Assembly: GCF_003933235.1 (NCBI RefSeq) | Contig: NZ_RWJI01000001.1 | Location: forward strand, 1,432,001-1,496,000 | DNA length: 64,000 nucleotides | DNA from: Sphingorhabdus wooponensis | GTDB taxonomy: Bacteria; Pseudomonadota; Alphaproteobacteria; Sphingomonadales; Sphingomonadaceae | Direction: 5' to 3' | Part shown: in pieces, positions 16,753-25,434 of the stretch | How the letters are laid out: every line of letters starts with the position of its first letter | Numbering within the stretch: position 1 is the stretch's first letter | The notes under the pieces: model-generated | The model's input: the letters and a program-made list of their open reading frames with translations, nothing else | Told to the model about the DNA's origin: nothing | Database searches by the model: none | Program-made: the position numbers and the translations under genes

Positions 16753-18540
16753 TCAGGATGGCCGCCGTCTGCGCCACCAGATCATTGTTGCTATAACCAT
16801 CACCAACAGCAATCCCGCAGGCCACAAAGCGAGGAGCCGTGGTATCAGCAAATTGCGCAAGGCGTTGGCGAAAATCTGTTTGGGCGCGGTGTAACCCTCT
16901 GGCATCGGCAGCACGTTATTGGCTTTTGCAAATGCGGCATAATCCCTTTGCATGGCAGCAAAACGTTGCGGGTCGGAACCCGACAGATCATTGCTCTCGC
17001 CGGGGTCAGCAGTGATGTTGTAAAGCCGCCAGCGGCCATCTCCGTAGGGCGGCAGGTTTTTAACAAGCTTGTAATCGCCTTTGAACAACACCGCATTGCC
17101 GGACAATTCATATCCTAAAGGCTTATCTGCCGAATGGACCGACGATGCAGCCCCGGTGAGCATGGGTGATAAGTCCATCCCAATCATGGGCTCGACGCGG
17201 CGCCCGGCAAAACTGCCTTGCTGCGGCGTAAACCCGGCAAGCTTCAGCAACGTCAGCGACAAATCGGTGACATGGGCGAAACCTTTTGCAACACTGCCAG
17301 CCTTAAGCGCAGGGTTGCCTGGCCAGGTTATAATCATCGGAACACGCAAGCCACCTTCGCTCGCGGTAAACTTATATCCACGCAGCGGCGAAACCGATGC
17401 ACTCGCAAACCCTGCACCTTGGGCGGTCAGCGAACCTGGGCGCCCCTGTTGGCCGATATTTTGATCATATAGCTGGTTAGCGTTCCAGCGTGTGAATGCA
17501 CCCATGTTCATGGGATCAGTGGCTTCGGCACCATTGTCAGACAGAAACACGAAGATGGTATTTTCATATACGCCGATGGCTTTTAGATGCGCGACCAATC
17601 GGCCGATTTCCCGATCCATAGCTGTGCCCATAGCTGCATAAGCCGCCATCGCACCGGCGCGTTGTTGGCGCTGCTGTGCCGACAATTTTGACCAATCACC
17701 ACTGCTGTTCATGGTAACCGTCCGAACGTCTGCCGGCATCACGCCTTTAGCGATCGCAGCGGTGCGGCGTTCCTTGCGCAAAACCGTCCAACCCGCGTTG
17801 TAGCGCCCCGCATAAGCCTCAATGTCAGCATCGCGTGCCTGCACCGGAATATGGTTGGCGATGAAATTGACCGATGCCAGAAATGGCTTTCCGCTGGCCT
17901 TGCCGCTGCCGATATAGCTGATCATCCTGTCGACAATCAGGGTTGATGAGTAGAAGCGCTTGGGCAGTTTTACAGGCTTTCCATCCTCACTCCACGCGGT
18001 CTTATCATAAATCAGCAGATTGGGTTTATCTTCAAAATTATCTGCACCCGATTGCGCGAGCGCGAACGCCCGATCATAGCCGCGCGCTGTTGGCAGGGTA
18101 TCGGGCGTGTACCCCAGATGCCATTTCCCCGTCAGATAGGTGCGGTATCCACCCATGCGTAGCTGGTCAGCAATGGTAACCACGCGATTGTTCAGTTGCG
18201 CTTCATAGCCGGGCTTGCCCAAATGCTCCGATGGGATTGTCTCTGGCATATTGCCCAGACCCGCGCGGTGGTTGATGACGCCTGTTTGCAGCATTGCCCG
18301 CGTTGGCGAACAGGATCCAGCCACATGGAAGTTTGAAAAGCGCACGCCCTTGGCGGCAAGCGCGTCGATATGCGGTGTCGCAATTTCGCCGCCAAAGGCC
18401 CCCACATCCGTAAAGCCCCAGTCATCGGCAAGGAGTATAACAATATTGGGACGCTTCACTGGCACTGCCTGCGCGCCCAGCGTATTCGGGCTGAGCAACG
18501 CCAGCGCCATCAATAAGGTTGCCGCCCTCTTCAGCTTCAT
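16753..18540 (-). CDS. Formylglycine-type sulfatase (second), C-terminally membrane-anchored
   Basis: A 595-residue type I sulfatase. A signal peptide ends near LGAQA (25); metal ligands DD are at 39-40; the formylglycine site is C77-S-P-T-R81. The C-terminus has a hydrophobic helix (about 570-588) followed by WWRRRRPS, so the enzyme is probably held in the inner membrane facing the periplasm. It is not closely similar to the other sulfatase here. Its ATG overlaps by 4 bp the stop of a 36-codon remnant of queC, which supplies the upstream leader. Convergent with the dehalogenase. Confidence 0.93.
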   Translation of the reverse strand: MKLKRAATLLMALALLSPNTLGAQAVPVKRPNIVILLADDWGFTDVGAFGGEIATPHIDALAAKGVRFSNFHVAGSCSPTRAMLQTGVINHRAGLGNMPETIPSEHLGKPGYEAQLNNRVVTIADQLRMGGYRTYLTGKWHLGYTPDTLPTARGYDRAFALAQSGADNFEDKPNLLIYDKTAWSEDGKPVKLPKRFYSSTLIVDRMISYIGSGKASGKPFLASVNFIANHIPVQARDADIEAYAGRYNAGWTVLRKERRTAAIAKGVMPADVRTVTMNSSGDWSKLSAQQRQQRAGAMAAYAAMGTAMDREIGRLVAHLKAIGVYENTIFVFLSDNGAEATDPMNMGAFTRWNANQLYDQNIGQQGRPGSLTAQGAGFASASVSPLRGYKFTASEGGLRVPMIITWPGNPALKAGSVAKGFAHVTDLSLTLLKLAGFTPQQGSFAGRRVEPMIGMDLSPMLTGAASSVHSADKPLGYELSGNAVLFKGDYKLVKNLPPYGDGRWRLYNITADPGESNDLSGSDPQRFAAMQRDYAAFAKANNVLPMPEGYTAPKQIFANALRNLLIPRLLALWPAGLLLVMVIATMIWWRRRRPS

Positions 18541-18647
18541 CGGTTCAGCATAGCGTCAAGACGCCCCGTCTGCGCCAATCCGGCAACGACCATATTATCA
18601 AGACCATCCGACAAAAGGACGATTGCCGATATATTCTGAATACTCAT
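18537..18647 (-). pseudogene. Truncated queC, now a 36-codon leader ORF
   Basis: Reading from the ATG at 18647 gives MSIQNISAIVLLSDGLDNMV..., identical to QueC over the first 25 residues except T6I, G14D and S18N. Two of the changes destroy the PP-loop (SGGLDS to SDGLDN). After residue 25 the frame diverges and stops at 18537-18539, overlapping the ATG of sulfatase two. It cannot be a functional QueC, but its ribosome site and frame could couple translation into the sulfatase. Confidence 0.88.
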
Positions 18648-18696
18648 ACCACCCACATAGCCTTTCGGCATGGGCAAAGTCGAGACTGCGTTATTG
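18574..18696. repeat. Direct repeat copy 2: queC 5' end and leader
   Basis: Gap-free counterpart of 10544-10666 with about 15 mismatches, nearly all within the coding part; 18669-18696 is identical to 10639-10666. It marks the right edge of the accessory block, next to the 3' end of tRNA-Arg. Confidence 0.9.
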
Positions 18697-18757
18697 ATAG
18701 TGTGAAAACAACCACGAACACCGAAAGCGGTGCTTGGGCTTAGCGAGGAGAGGAAAG

Positions 18758-18834
18758 TGGTGCACCCGGAGCGATTCGAACGCCCGGCCCTCAGATTCGT
18801 AGTCTGATGCTCTATCCAGCTGAGCTACGGGTGC
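18758..18834 (-). tRNA. tRNA-Arg (anticodon ACG)
   Basis: 77 nt on the minus strand including an encoded CCA. Acceptor stem GCACCCG pairs with CGGGTGC; the D-loop has AGCTCAGCTGGATAGAGC, the anticodon loop CTACGAA gives ACG, and the T-arm has GTTCGAATC. The 3' end faces the accessory block, the usual orientation for islands beside tRNA genes. A weak CACCG-AAAG-CGGTG hairpin follows at 18719-18732. Confidence 0.97.
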
Positions 18835-18878
18835 ACTGGAGCGCCGCTATTAGGGACGGCGGCAAAGTTGTGCAAGAC

Positions 18879-19412
18879 CTAATTTGACGTTTGAACCTGC
18901 TTGCACGTCGATTTCCGGCGGATTGCATCTATGGCTGGAAATTCAGCTGGATTGGCAAGCAATATCCGGATCAAAGCGATCCCTTTATCATATTGCAGCA
19001 TGACCGGTTGATAGCCTTGCAGTGCAGTCTGCCCTGCTTTGATCAACGCAAGACGGGCGGGCGCGCCTTTGGTATCGCGGTCGCTGCGGACAGCCGCGAC
19101 ATCGGTGCGGGCGTCAAATATGCTGACAGACCAATAATGACCGGCCACTGGCGCCACGTCGACCAGCACAGGGCCCTTTGACACGTCAAAAACGCAGGCG
19201 GCATAAGCAAGGTCAGGGCTGGGCCGGACAATAGTTTGATTGTCGGCCGTGGTCATAGGCGAAAAGGCGAATTGATTGACAGGACCGCGGTCGCCAATTT
19301 TCTTCAACGCCGCATACATCAACGCATAAGGTGTTGCCAGCAATGTCGCTTGATACGCACCCAAAGCGACAAGGCCGCCCGCAACTATCGGAAATAACCA
19401 GCGCCGCATCAT
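18879..19412 (-). CDS. DUF1254 domain protein
   Basis: 177 residues from the ATG at 19412 (AAGGA upstream; ATGs at 19418 and 19409 are also possible). An N-terminal membrane helix is followed by a DUF1254-type beta domain with LVDVAPVAGHYWSVSIFDARTD. The gene overlaps the upstream DUF1214 gene by 4 bp. In many proteins DUF1254 and DUF1214 are domains of one chain; here they are separate, both membrane-anchored, and presumably act together. Biochemical role unknown. Confidence 0.8.
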   Translation of the reverse strand: MMRRWLFPIVAGGLVALGAYQATLLATPYALMYAALKKIGDRGPVNQFAFSPMTTADNQTIVRPSPDLAYAACVFDVSKGPVLVDVAPVAGHYWSVSIFDARTDVAAVRSDRDTKGAPARLALIKAGQTALQGYQPVMLQYDKGIALIRILLANPAEFPAIDAIRRKSTCKQVQTSN

Positions 19413-19984
19413 GCACATCCTTTACGGTCAATAATCGGGAGCTGCGCCTTTTCCGGGTTTTTGATGATATCCGCCGCCGGATGATAAAGACGCAAGGTCA
19501 GGTCGAAAGCATCGACCGACCCTGTTGGCAACCAACTGCCCGATTGCGCATCTGGTGACACAGTGAAGTACCAGCGTCCCTGAGCATCGGTGGATACGGC
19601 GCTGGCCGGGATGGACCAACGGTTGGCGGCGTTTTTCACAAGCCAGCCTTCGCCTTCATATAAAGTGATGCTCCACCAGCGGCCATCCAGCGTTCCGCCG
19701 CGCACATCATAGGAGCAGCGGCCGTCTAGCTTGCGGCCATCGCTGTCGCGGGTGGCAGTAAAATACATCGCCTCTTTGGCGGGTAATGCCAGTAGGCCCG
19801 ACAAGGCGACTTTGGCGCGGGTGAGCGCACTTGCATCTAATGTGCCGAAGCTTTTTCCTGTCTCCCACGGTCCGTTGGGGACGACGCCATCGCTCAATCC
19901 ACCACGTACCTGTTGCACTGCAAAGGCGGTTCCACCAACAAGCCCGAGTACCATAAAAATGGCGTATCTTTGCCAAGCCTTCAT
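19409..19984 (-). CDS. DUF1214 domain protein
   Basis: 191 residues from the ATG at 19984 with GGAGAGG just upstream. An N-terminal hydrophobic segment (about 7-22) is followed by a DUF1214 domain containing GGTLDGRWWSITLY and WYFTVSPD. Paired and coupled with the DUF1254 gene. It begins 38 bp after the ppdK stop on the same strand, so could be read from the ppdK transcript. Confidence 0.82.
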   Translation of the reverse strand: MKAWQRYAIFMVLGLVGGTAFAVQQVRGGLSDGVVPNGPWETGKSFGTLDASALTRAKVALSGLLALPAKEAMYFTATRDSDGRKLDGRCSYDVRGGTLDGRWWSITLYEGEGWLVKNAANRWSIPASAVSTDAQGRWYFTVSPDAQSGSWLPTGSVDAFDLTLRLYHPAADIIKNPEKAQLPIIDRKGCA

Positions 19985-20021
19985 AATCCCTCTCCTCAAG
20001 ATCGAATGCTAGCTGGTTACC

Positions 20022-22682
20022 TTACCTGTTGGCAAGTGCCGCCTGGGCTGCCGCAAGCCGTGCGATAGGCACGCGATAGGGCGAGGCGCTGACATAATCG
20101 AGACCTACCTTTTCGCAGAAAGTGATCGATGCGGGGTCGCCACCATGTTCGCCGCAAATGCCAAGCTTAATCTCCGGACGCGTTGCGCGGCCCTTATTGG
20201 CGGCGATCTCGATCAATTGGCCAACGCCTTCGACATCCAGGCTGACGAAAGGATCGCGGGCGTAAATGCCCTTATCGACATAATGCGTCAGAAAACGTGC
20301 GGCATCATCGCGGCTGACGCCCAAGGTGGTTTGCGTCAGGTCATTGGTGCCAAAGCTGAAGAAGCTGCTGACTTCGGCAATTTCATCGGCCATCAATGCC
20401 GCGCGTGGTAGCTCGATCATGGTGCCAACAAGATATTCAATCCGCTTACCCTGTTCGGCAAAAACGGCTTCTGCGGCCTTGTCTACCACATCCTTCATCA
20501 ATTCCAGTTCGCGGCGTGTGCCGACGAGCGGGATCATGATTTCGGGCACGGGCGCAACCGCAAGGCTGCACGCCGCCTCAAAAATCGCGCGCGCCTGCAT
20601 CTCGTAAATTTCGGGATATGTCACGCCCAAGCGGCATCCGCGATGGCCCAGCATAGGGTTGAATTCATGCAGTTCGGATGCGCGTTGTTTCAACACCTCA
20701 ACGCCCACACCCGCGGCTGCCGCAACCTCGGCAAATTCGCTTTCCTGATGCGGCAGGAATTCATGCAAAGGCGGGTCCAACAAGCGAATGGTCACGGGAA
20801 GGCCCGCCATCACTTCGAAAATCGCAGCAAAATCCTTGCGCTGTTCAGGCAGCAATTTGTCGAGCGCAACCCGTCGGCCCTTTTCATCATCCGCAAGGAT
20901 CATCTGGCGCACCGCGGTGATGCGCGCGGCGTCAAAGAACATATGCTCCGTCCGGCAAAGACCAATGCCCTCCGCACCGAAATCGCGTGCGGTTTGCGCA
21001 TCGGACGGGGTTTCGGCATTGGCACGGACCTTCATCCGGCGGCCCGCATCGGCCCAGACCATCAATGTGCCAAAATCGCCCACCAATTCGGGCTGAATTG
21101 TCGGCACTTCGCCCGCCATCACTTCGCCGGTCGAACCATCCAATGTGATGGTGTCGCCTTCTTTGAGCGTACGTCCAGTGATGCGTAAAACTTTGGCAGT
21201 AGCATCGATTTGCAGGCTGCCCGCGCCCGATACGCAAGGGCGGCCCATGCCACGCGCAACAACGGCAGCATGGCTGGTCATTCCGCCGCGCGCGGTCAAT
21301 ATGCCCTTGGCGGCGTGCATGCCGTGAATATCCTCAGGGCTGGTTTCGATACGGACCAATATCACCGCCTTGCCCAATTCGTTGAAGCGTTCGGCGGTAT
21401 CGGCATCGAACACGATCTCCCCCGATGCCGCGCCCGGTGACGCTGGCAGGCCAGAGGTCAGCACATCGCGCGGCGCTTGCGGATCCAGCGTCGGGTGCAA
21501 CAACTGGTCCAGCGCCATCGGATCAATGCGCAAAACGGCTTCATCTGTCGTGATCATGCCAGCTTGCGCCATATCGACGGCGATTTTCAAAGCGGCCTTG
21601 GCGGTGCGCTTGCCCGAACGGGTTTGCAGCATCCACAATTTCTCCCGCTCAACAGTGAATTCAATATCCTGCATATCGCGATAATGCGTTTCCAGAATGT
21701 CGAACACGCGCGCCAGCTCGGCATATACCTGCGGCATCGCTTCTTCCATAGACAGCGGCTTTGCGCCGGCGCGTTCCCGGGCGGCTTTCGTGAGATATTG
21801 TGGCGTGCGGATACCTGCAACAACATCCTCACCCTGCGCATTGATCAGATATTCGCCATAATACGCATTTTCGCCCGTTGCTGGGTCACGGGTGAAGGCA
21901 ACGCCCGTCGCCGATGTTTCGCCCATATTGCCAAAGACCATCGCCTGCACATTGACCGCAGTGCCCCAGTCACCCGGGATATTGTTCAGGCGGCGATAGA
22001 CCTTTGCTCGGTCGGATTCCCATGATCCAAACACCGCGCCAACCGCGCCCCATAATTGGTCATGCACATCTTGCGGAAATGGCTTACCCCATTCGGCAGC
22101 CACAAGGCGCTTATACTCGGCAACCAAAGCCTTCAAATCATCAGCGGACAATTCGGTATCGAGGTAGAAACCCCGATCTTCCTTCGCGATTTCCAACGCC
22201 TCTTCAAACGCGCCATGATCCAGTTCCAACACCACATCGGCATACATTTGAATGAAACGGCGATAGCTGTCCCACGCGAAGCGCGCATCCCCCGACGAAG
22301 CGGCAAGGCCTTCGACCGTCTGGTCATTCAGCCCCAAGTTCAACACCGTATCCATCATCCCCGGCATCGACACCCGCGCGCCCGAACGCACTGACACCAG
22401 CAACGGATTAGCCGGATCGCCAAAGGATTTGCCCGTTACCTGCTCAATATGCGCGAGGCCATTGGCGACTTCGGCCCGAACGCTGTCGGGGAAGCTTTGG
22501 CCATTGGCGTAATAGGCGGTGCACATTTCGGTCGTGATGGTGAAGCCGGGGGGAACAGGCAGGCCAATCGACGCCATGCCATCCAAATTCGCGCCCTTGC
22601 CGCCCAAGATGTTTTTATTGCCGCGAACGGTTTCGTCACCATCCGAAACACCACCACCGAACCGATATACGTACTGGGTCAT
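20022..22682 (-). CDS. ppdK: Pyruvate, phosphate dikinase
   Basis: 886 residues, normal for the enzyme that interconverts pyruvate, ATP and Pi with PEP, AMP and PPi. Domain order is the N-terminal nucleotide-binding domain (KNILGGKGANLDGM; later RSGARVSMPGMMDTVLNLG), the swivelling phosphohistidine domain with GGMTSHAAVVARGMG carrying the catalytic histidine, and the C-terminal PEP/pyruvate barrel with GICGEHGGDP. No regulatory-protein gene for it is nearby. It probably feeds gluconeogenesis from pyruvate. Confidence 0.97.
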   Translation of the reverse strand: MTQYVYRFGGGVSDGDETVRGNKNILGGKGANLDGMASIGLPVPPGFTITTEMCTAYYANGQSFPDSVRAEVANGLAHIEQVTGKSFGDPANPLLVSVRSGARVSMPGMMDTVLNLGLNDQTVEGLAASSGDARFAWDSYRRFIQMYADVVLELDHGAFEEALEIAKEDRGFYLDTELSADDLKALVAEYKRLVAAEWGKPFPQDVHDQLWGAVGAVFGSWESDRAKVYRRLNNIPGDWGTAVNVQAMVFGNMGETSATGVAFTRDPATGENAYYGEYLINAQGEDVVAGIRTPQYLTKAARERAGAKPLSMEEAMPQVYAELARVFDILETHYRDMQDIEFTVEREKLWMLQTRSGKRTAKAALKIAVDMAQAGMITTDEAVLRIDPMALDQLLHPTLDPQAPRDVLTSGLPASPGAASGEIVFDADTAERFNELGKAVILVRIETSPEDIHGMHAAKGILTARGGMTSHAAVVARGMGRPCVSGAGSLQIDATAKVLRITGRTLKEGDTITLDGSTGEVMAGEVPTIQPELVGDFGTLMVWADAGRRMKVRANAETPSDAQTARDFGAEGIGLCRTEHMFFDAARITAVRQMILADDEKGRRVALDKLLPEQRKDFAAIFEVMAGLPVTIRLLDPPLHEFLPHQESEFAEVAAAAGVGVEVLKQRASELHEFNPMLGHRGCRLGVTYPEIYEMQARAIFEAACSLAVAPVPEIMIPLVGTRRELELMKDVVDKAAEAVFAEQGKRIEYLVGTMIELPRAALMADEIAEVSSFFSFGTNDLTQTTLGVSRDDAARFLTHYVDKGIYARDPFVSLDVEGVGQLIEIAANKGRATRPEIKLGICGEHGGDPASITFCEKVGLDYVSASPYRVPIARLAAAQAALANR

Positions 22683-22765
22683 CCCGCAGCCATCCCTTTT
22701 GCTTGGCTTTATTGCTTGCCCGCCGTTGTGCAGTGCAGCGCATGGGAGTCAAGTCTGGAGGACGG

Positions 22766-23293
22766 TTATTTTCCGGATTTGTTGGCGAATAACATGAAGC
22801 GCGCCAAGGGCAGCTTGAACGATAGCAGATACAAGACATGGAGCATAACGAGCGCAATCGCCAGATTTGCGAGATATTCATGCGCTTCTTCGGTAATTTC
22901 GCTGGCTTCGTCTTCGCGGCGCTCGCGCCCATTTTCGTCTGAGAGGGAAAAGGAACTAAGCGCGCTGGGCTGCAACGCGCGCCCCTTGTCCATCATGATA
23001 CCCGAGCCCGTGGCACCAATCACCGAAAGGGCGATTCCCGCCAGAAGGACTTGGCTAATGGCCGGATGGGTCATGATACCTTTTAGGTGCAAATCCTTGA
23101 ACGAGGGGTGGAAACGTGCAAGCCCTAATTGCGGCGCGCCGCTCAAGGCCCAAATCAGCCGGAATAATATGAGGGCAGCCACGCCATAACCAAGCCAAGC
23201 GTGAACAAGGCCCATTTCCGCCGAAAAATAAGCGGCCAATACGGTCAGCGCGAGGACGCTATGAAAAATACGGATCCGGTGCATGACGGCCAT
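22766..23293 (-). CDS. Cytochrome b561-type membrane protein
   Basis: A 175-residue four-helix membrane protein with histidines positioned to bind haem: H5 and H11 in the first helix region, and H137/H151 towards the end. An acidic and basic loop (about 118-135) separates helices three and four. It fits the bacterial cytochrome b561/Ni-Fe hydrogenase b-type family that passes electrons between the quinone pool and periplasmic partners. No c-type cytochrome partner is adjacent. Confidence 0.78.
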   Translation of the reverse strand: MAVMHRIRIFHSVLALTVLAAYFSAEMGLVHAWLGYGVAALILFRLIWALSGAPQLGLARFHPSFKDLHLKGIMTHPAISQVLLAGIALSVIGATGSGIMMDKGRALQPSALSSFSLSDENGRERREDEASEITEEAHEYLANLAIALVMLHVLYLLSFKLPLARFMLFANKSGK

Positions 23294-23371
23294 TGGATGT
23301 TCCTTTGATCAGGAAACAACCCAAACGCCCATTCGGCCCCGCCAGCAATGATGTAAATCAATCGCCGTCAT

Positions 23372-23387
23372 GCTGAACATGTTCAGC
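23372..23387. repeat. 16-bp perfect palindrome, REP-like
   Basis: GCTGAACATGTTCAGC in the 107-bp gap between the b561 gene and glyS. The sequence resembles intergenic palindromes of the GCTGAACTTGTTTCAGC type common in sphingomonads. A degenerate half of the same type (CCCTGAACTTGTTTG) appears at about 37506-37520 after ychF. It may serve as a weak terminator or be a repeat relic. Confidence 0.5.
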
Positions 23388-23400
23388 GTGCCGTCCGCTC

Positions 23401-25434
23401 CTATCCCTCAATCTTCGAAAAGTCTGCCACTTGAGTTACCGCATCGCGGAACCGCGCAAGTAGGCCCAAACGAAACGCCCGTTTGGCCGGATCCGGATCA
23501 TTGACCATAACGCCTTCAAAAAAGGCATCAATAGGCGCGCGTAAAGTCGCCAATGCCGCCATCGCGCCTTCGAAATCTTCGATGGACAAGGCGGCAGCGG
23601 CTTTGGGCTCCGCCGCGTCTAGCGCGGTGCGAAGGGCAAGCTCTTCCGTCACCAAGTCAGCCGGCGCAGGTGCACCTGCATCAACGCCTTCGGCCTGCTT
23701 CAATATATTCGCCGCACGTTTATAGGCCGCCAATAGGTTCGCGCCCTCGGCGGTCGTGACATAGGCCTGCAACGCCTTCACCCGCGCTAGCAGCCGGACA
23801 AGATCGTCCTCGCCACCAAGGCTAAACACCGCGTCGATGAGATCGTGTCGGACGCCCGCCTCGCGTTGCTGGACTTTGAGGCGGTCGATTAAAAATTCCT
23901 CAAGCGTATCGAAGCTGGCGCATGCGCCGCTTGCAACAAGCATTTCCTTCAATGAACAGCGTAAATCGTTTTGAAGTAGCAAAGATAAGAACCCAATCGC
24001 TGCGCGACGTAACGCAAACGGATCCTTCGAACCCGTGGGCGGCATTCCGGCCGCAAAAAACTGCGCCAGCGTATCCAACTTATCCGCCAAACTCACAGCC
24101 ACCGTCACCGGAGCATTGGGGACATCATCCCCCTGCCCAACCGGCTTATAATGGTCGCGGATGGCGTCGGCGACGGCGTCGCTCTCGCCTTGTGCGCGGG
24201 CGTAATAGCCGCCCATGATGCCTTGCAATTCGGGGAATTCACCGACCATGCCGGTGACGAGATCCGCCTTGCACAAACGCGCCGCGCGTTCGGCGGCATC
24301 GGCAGTCGCGCCCTTGACGATACCCTCTTCCGCCAACCAACGTGCCAGCTTCGCCACACGTTCAACTTTGTCGGCAACGCTGCCCAATTTTTCATGGAAT
24401 GTGATCTGTGCCAATTTCTGCGCTTGGCTATCCAGCGCGACCTTTAGGTCCTGTTCCCAGAAGAATTTTGCATCAGACAATCGCGCGGCTAGGACCTTTT
24501 CATTGCCTGCAACAATCGCTGCTCCGCCGTCATGCGCGTCAATATTCGCGGTGCAGACAAAAGCGTTGGCGAGCTTGCCCGTGCTATCATGGCAGACAAA
24601 ATATTTCTGGTTCACGCGCGCGGTCAGTTGAATGACCTCTTGCGGCACGTCCAGAAATGCGGCGTCGAAGCGGCCAAGCATCGGTACAGGCCATTCGGTC
24701 AGGCCCGCATTTTCAATGACCAAACCTTCATCTTCCACCAAGGTCAGGCCAGCAGCCTGCGCCGCCGCCTTTGCACCGTCACGGATGATACGGCAGCGTT
24801 CGGAAAAATGGACGAGGACATGGGCCGCGCGCAGCTTTTCGATATAATCCCCTGCATTGCCGATGGTAATAGCGCCGCTGTGATGGAAGCGATGACCCAT
24901 CGTCTCCGCGCCGCTCACAATGCCGTCAATTTCGCAATGCACCACCGCATCGCCGAGCAAAGCTACAATGCCCTGCAATGGGCGCACCCAGCGCAGGCTT
25001 TCGGTCGAAACCGATGCTGCGCCCCAGCGTTGCGATTTCGGCCATGGGAAGGCGCGGATGATCGCGGGGATAGCCTCTGCCAAAACATCGGCCGTCTGAC
25101 GCCCTGCCTTTTCAACTACCGCATAATAGACACCATCGCGTTCGACCAACTGGTCTTGCGACAGGCCAGCTTTACGCAGAAAGCCTTCCATCGCCTGCGG
25201 CGGCGCACCGACCTTTGGCCCTTTCGTCTCTTCAGACACAGCCTCAGTCGCCAACGGCAAGCCAGTCGCGATCAACGCAAGACGGCGCGGCGTAGCAAAA
25301 ACTTCGACCGACGCCGCAGAAAGCCCAGCCTTGGTCAACGCATCGTTAAACAGACGGGCCAAGTCTTCCTTGGCCTTCACTTGCATCCGCGCGGGAATTT
25401 CTTCGGAGCGCAATTCAAGCAGGAAGTCGGTCAT
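23401..25434 (-). CDS. glyS: Glycyl-tRNA synthetase beta subunit
   Basis: 677 residues, of normal length, starting LLELRSEEIPARMQ as expected for the beta chain of the alpha2-beta2 enzyme. The C-terminal part holds the HD-like and anticodon-binding-like domains. The ATG overlaps by 4 bp the stop of an inserted DUF559 gene instead of following glyQ directly, so expression of this essential subunit depends on read-through of the insert. Confidence 0.97.
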   Translation of the reverse strand: MTDFLLELRSEEIPARMQVKAKEDLARLFNDALTKAGLSAASVEVFATPRRLALIATGLPLATEAVSEETKGPKVGAPPQAMEGFLRKAGLSQDQLVERDGVYYAVVEKAGRQTADVLAEAIPAIIRAFPWPKSQRWGAASVSTESLRWVRPLQGIVALLGDAVVHCEIDGIVSGAETMGHRFHHSGAITIGNAGDYIEKLRAAHVLVHFSERCRIIRDGAKAAAQAAGLTLVEDEGLVIENAGLTEWPVPMLGRFDAAFLDVPQEVIQLTARVNQKYFVCHDSTGKLANAFVCTANIDAHDGGAAIVAGNEKVLAARLSDAKFFWEQDLKVALDSQAQKLAQITFHEKLGSVADKVERVAKLARWLAEEGIVKGATADAAERAARLCKADLVTGMVGEFPELQGIMGGYYARAQGESDAVADAIRDHYKPVGQGDDVPNAPVTVAVSLADKLDTLAQFFAAGMPPTGSKDPFALRRAAIGFLSLLLQNDLRCSLKEMLVASGACASFDTLEEFLIDRLKVQQREAGVRHDLIDAVFSLGGEDDLVRLLARVKALQAYVTTAEGANLLAAYKRAANILKQAEGVDAGAPAPADLVTEELALRTALDAAEPKAAAALSIEDFEGAMAALATLRAPIDAFFEGVMVNDPDPAKRAFRLGLLARFRDAVTQVADFSKIEG

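Noticed and set aside
10740-18540. Composite transposon or prophage explanation for the sulfatase block
   Set aside because: No transposase, integrase or phage gene is visible between the duplicated queC ends, so only a recombination or lost-integrase origin can be proposed.
18719-18732. CACCG-AAAG-CGGTG hairpin after tRNA-Arg as a strong terminator
   Set aside because: Only a 5-bp stem and a weak T-rich stretch on the minus strand; mentioned with the tRNA but not called as a terminator.
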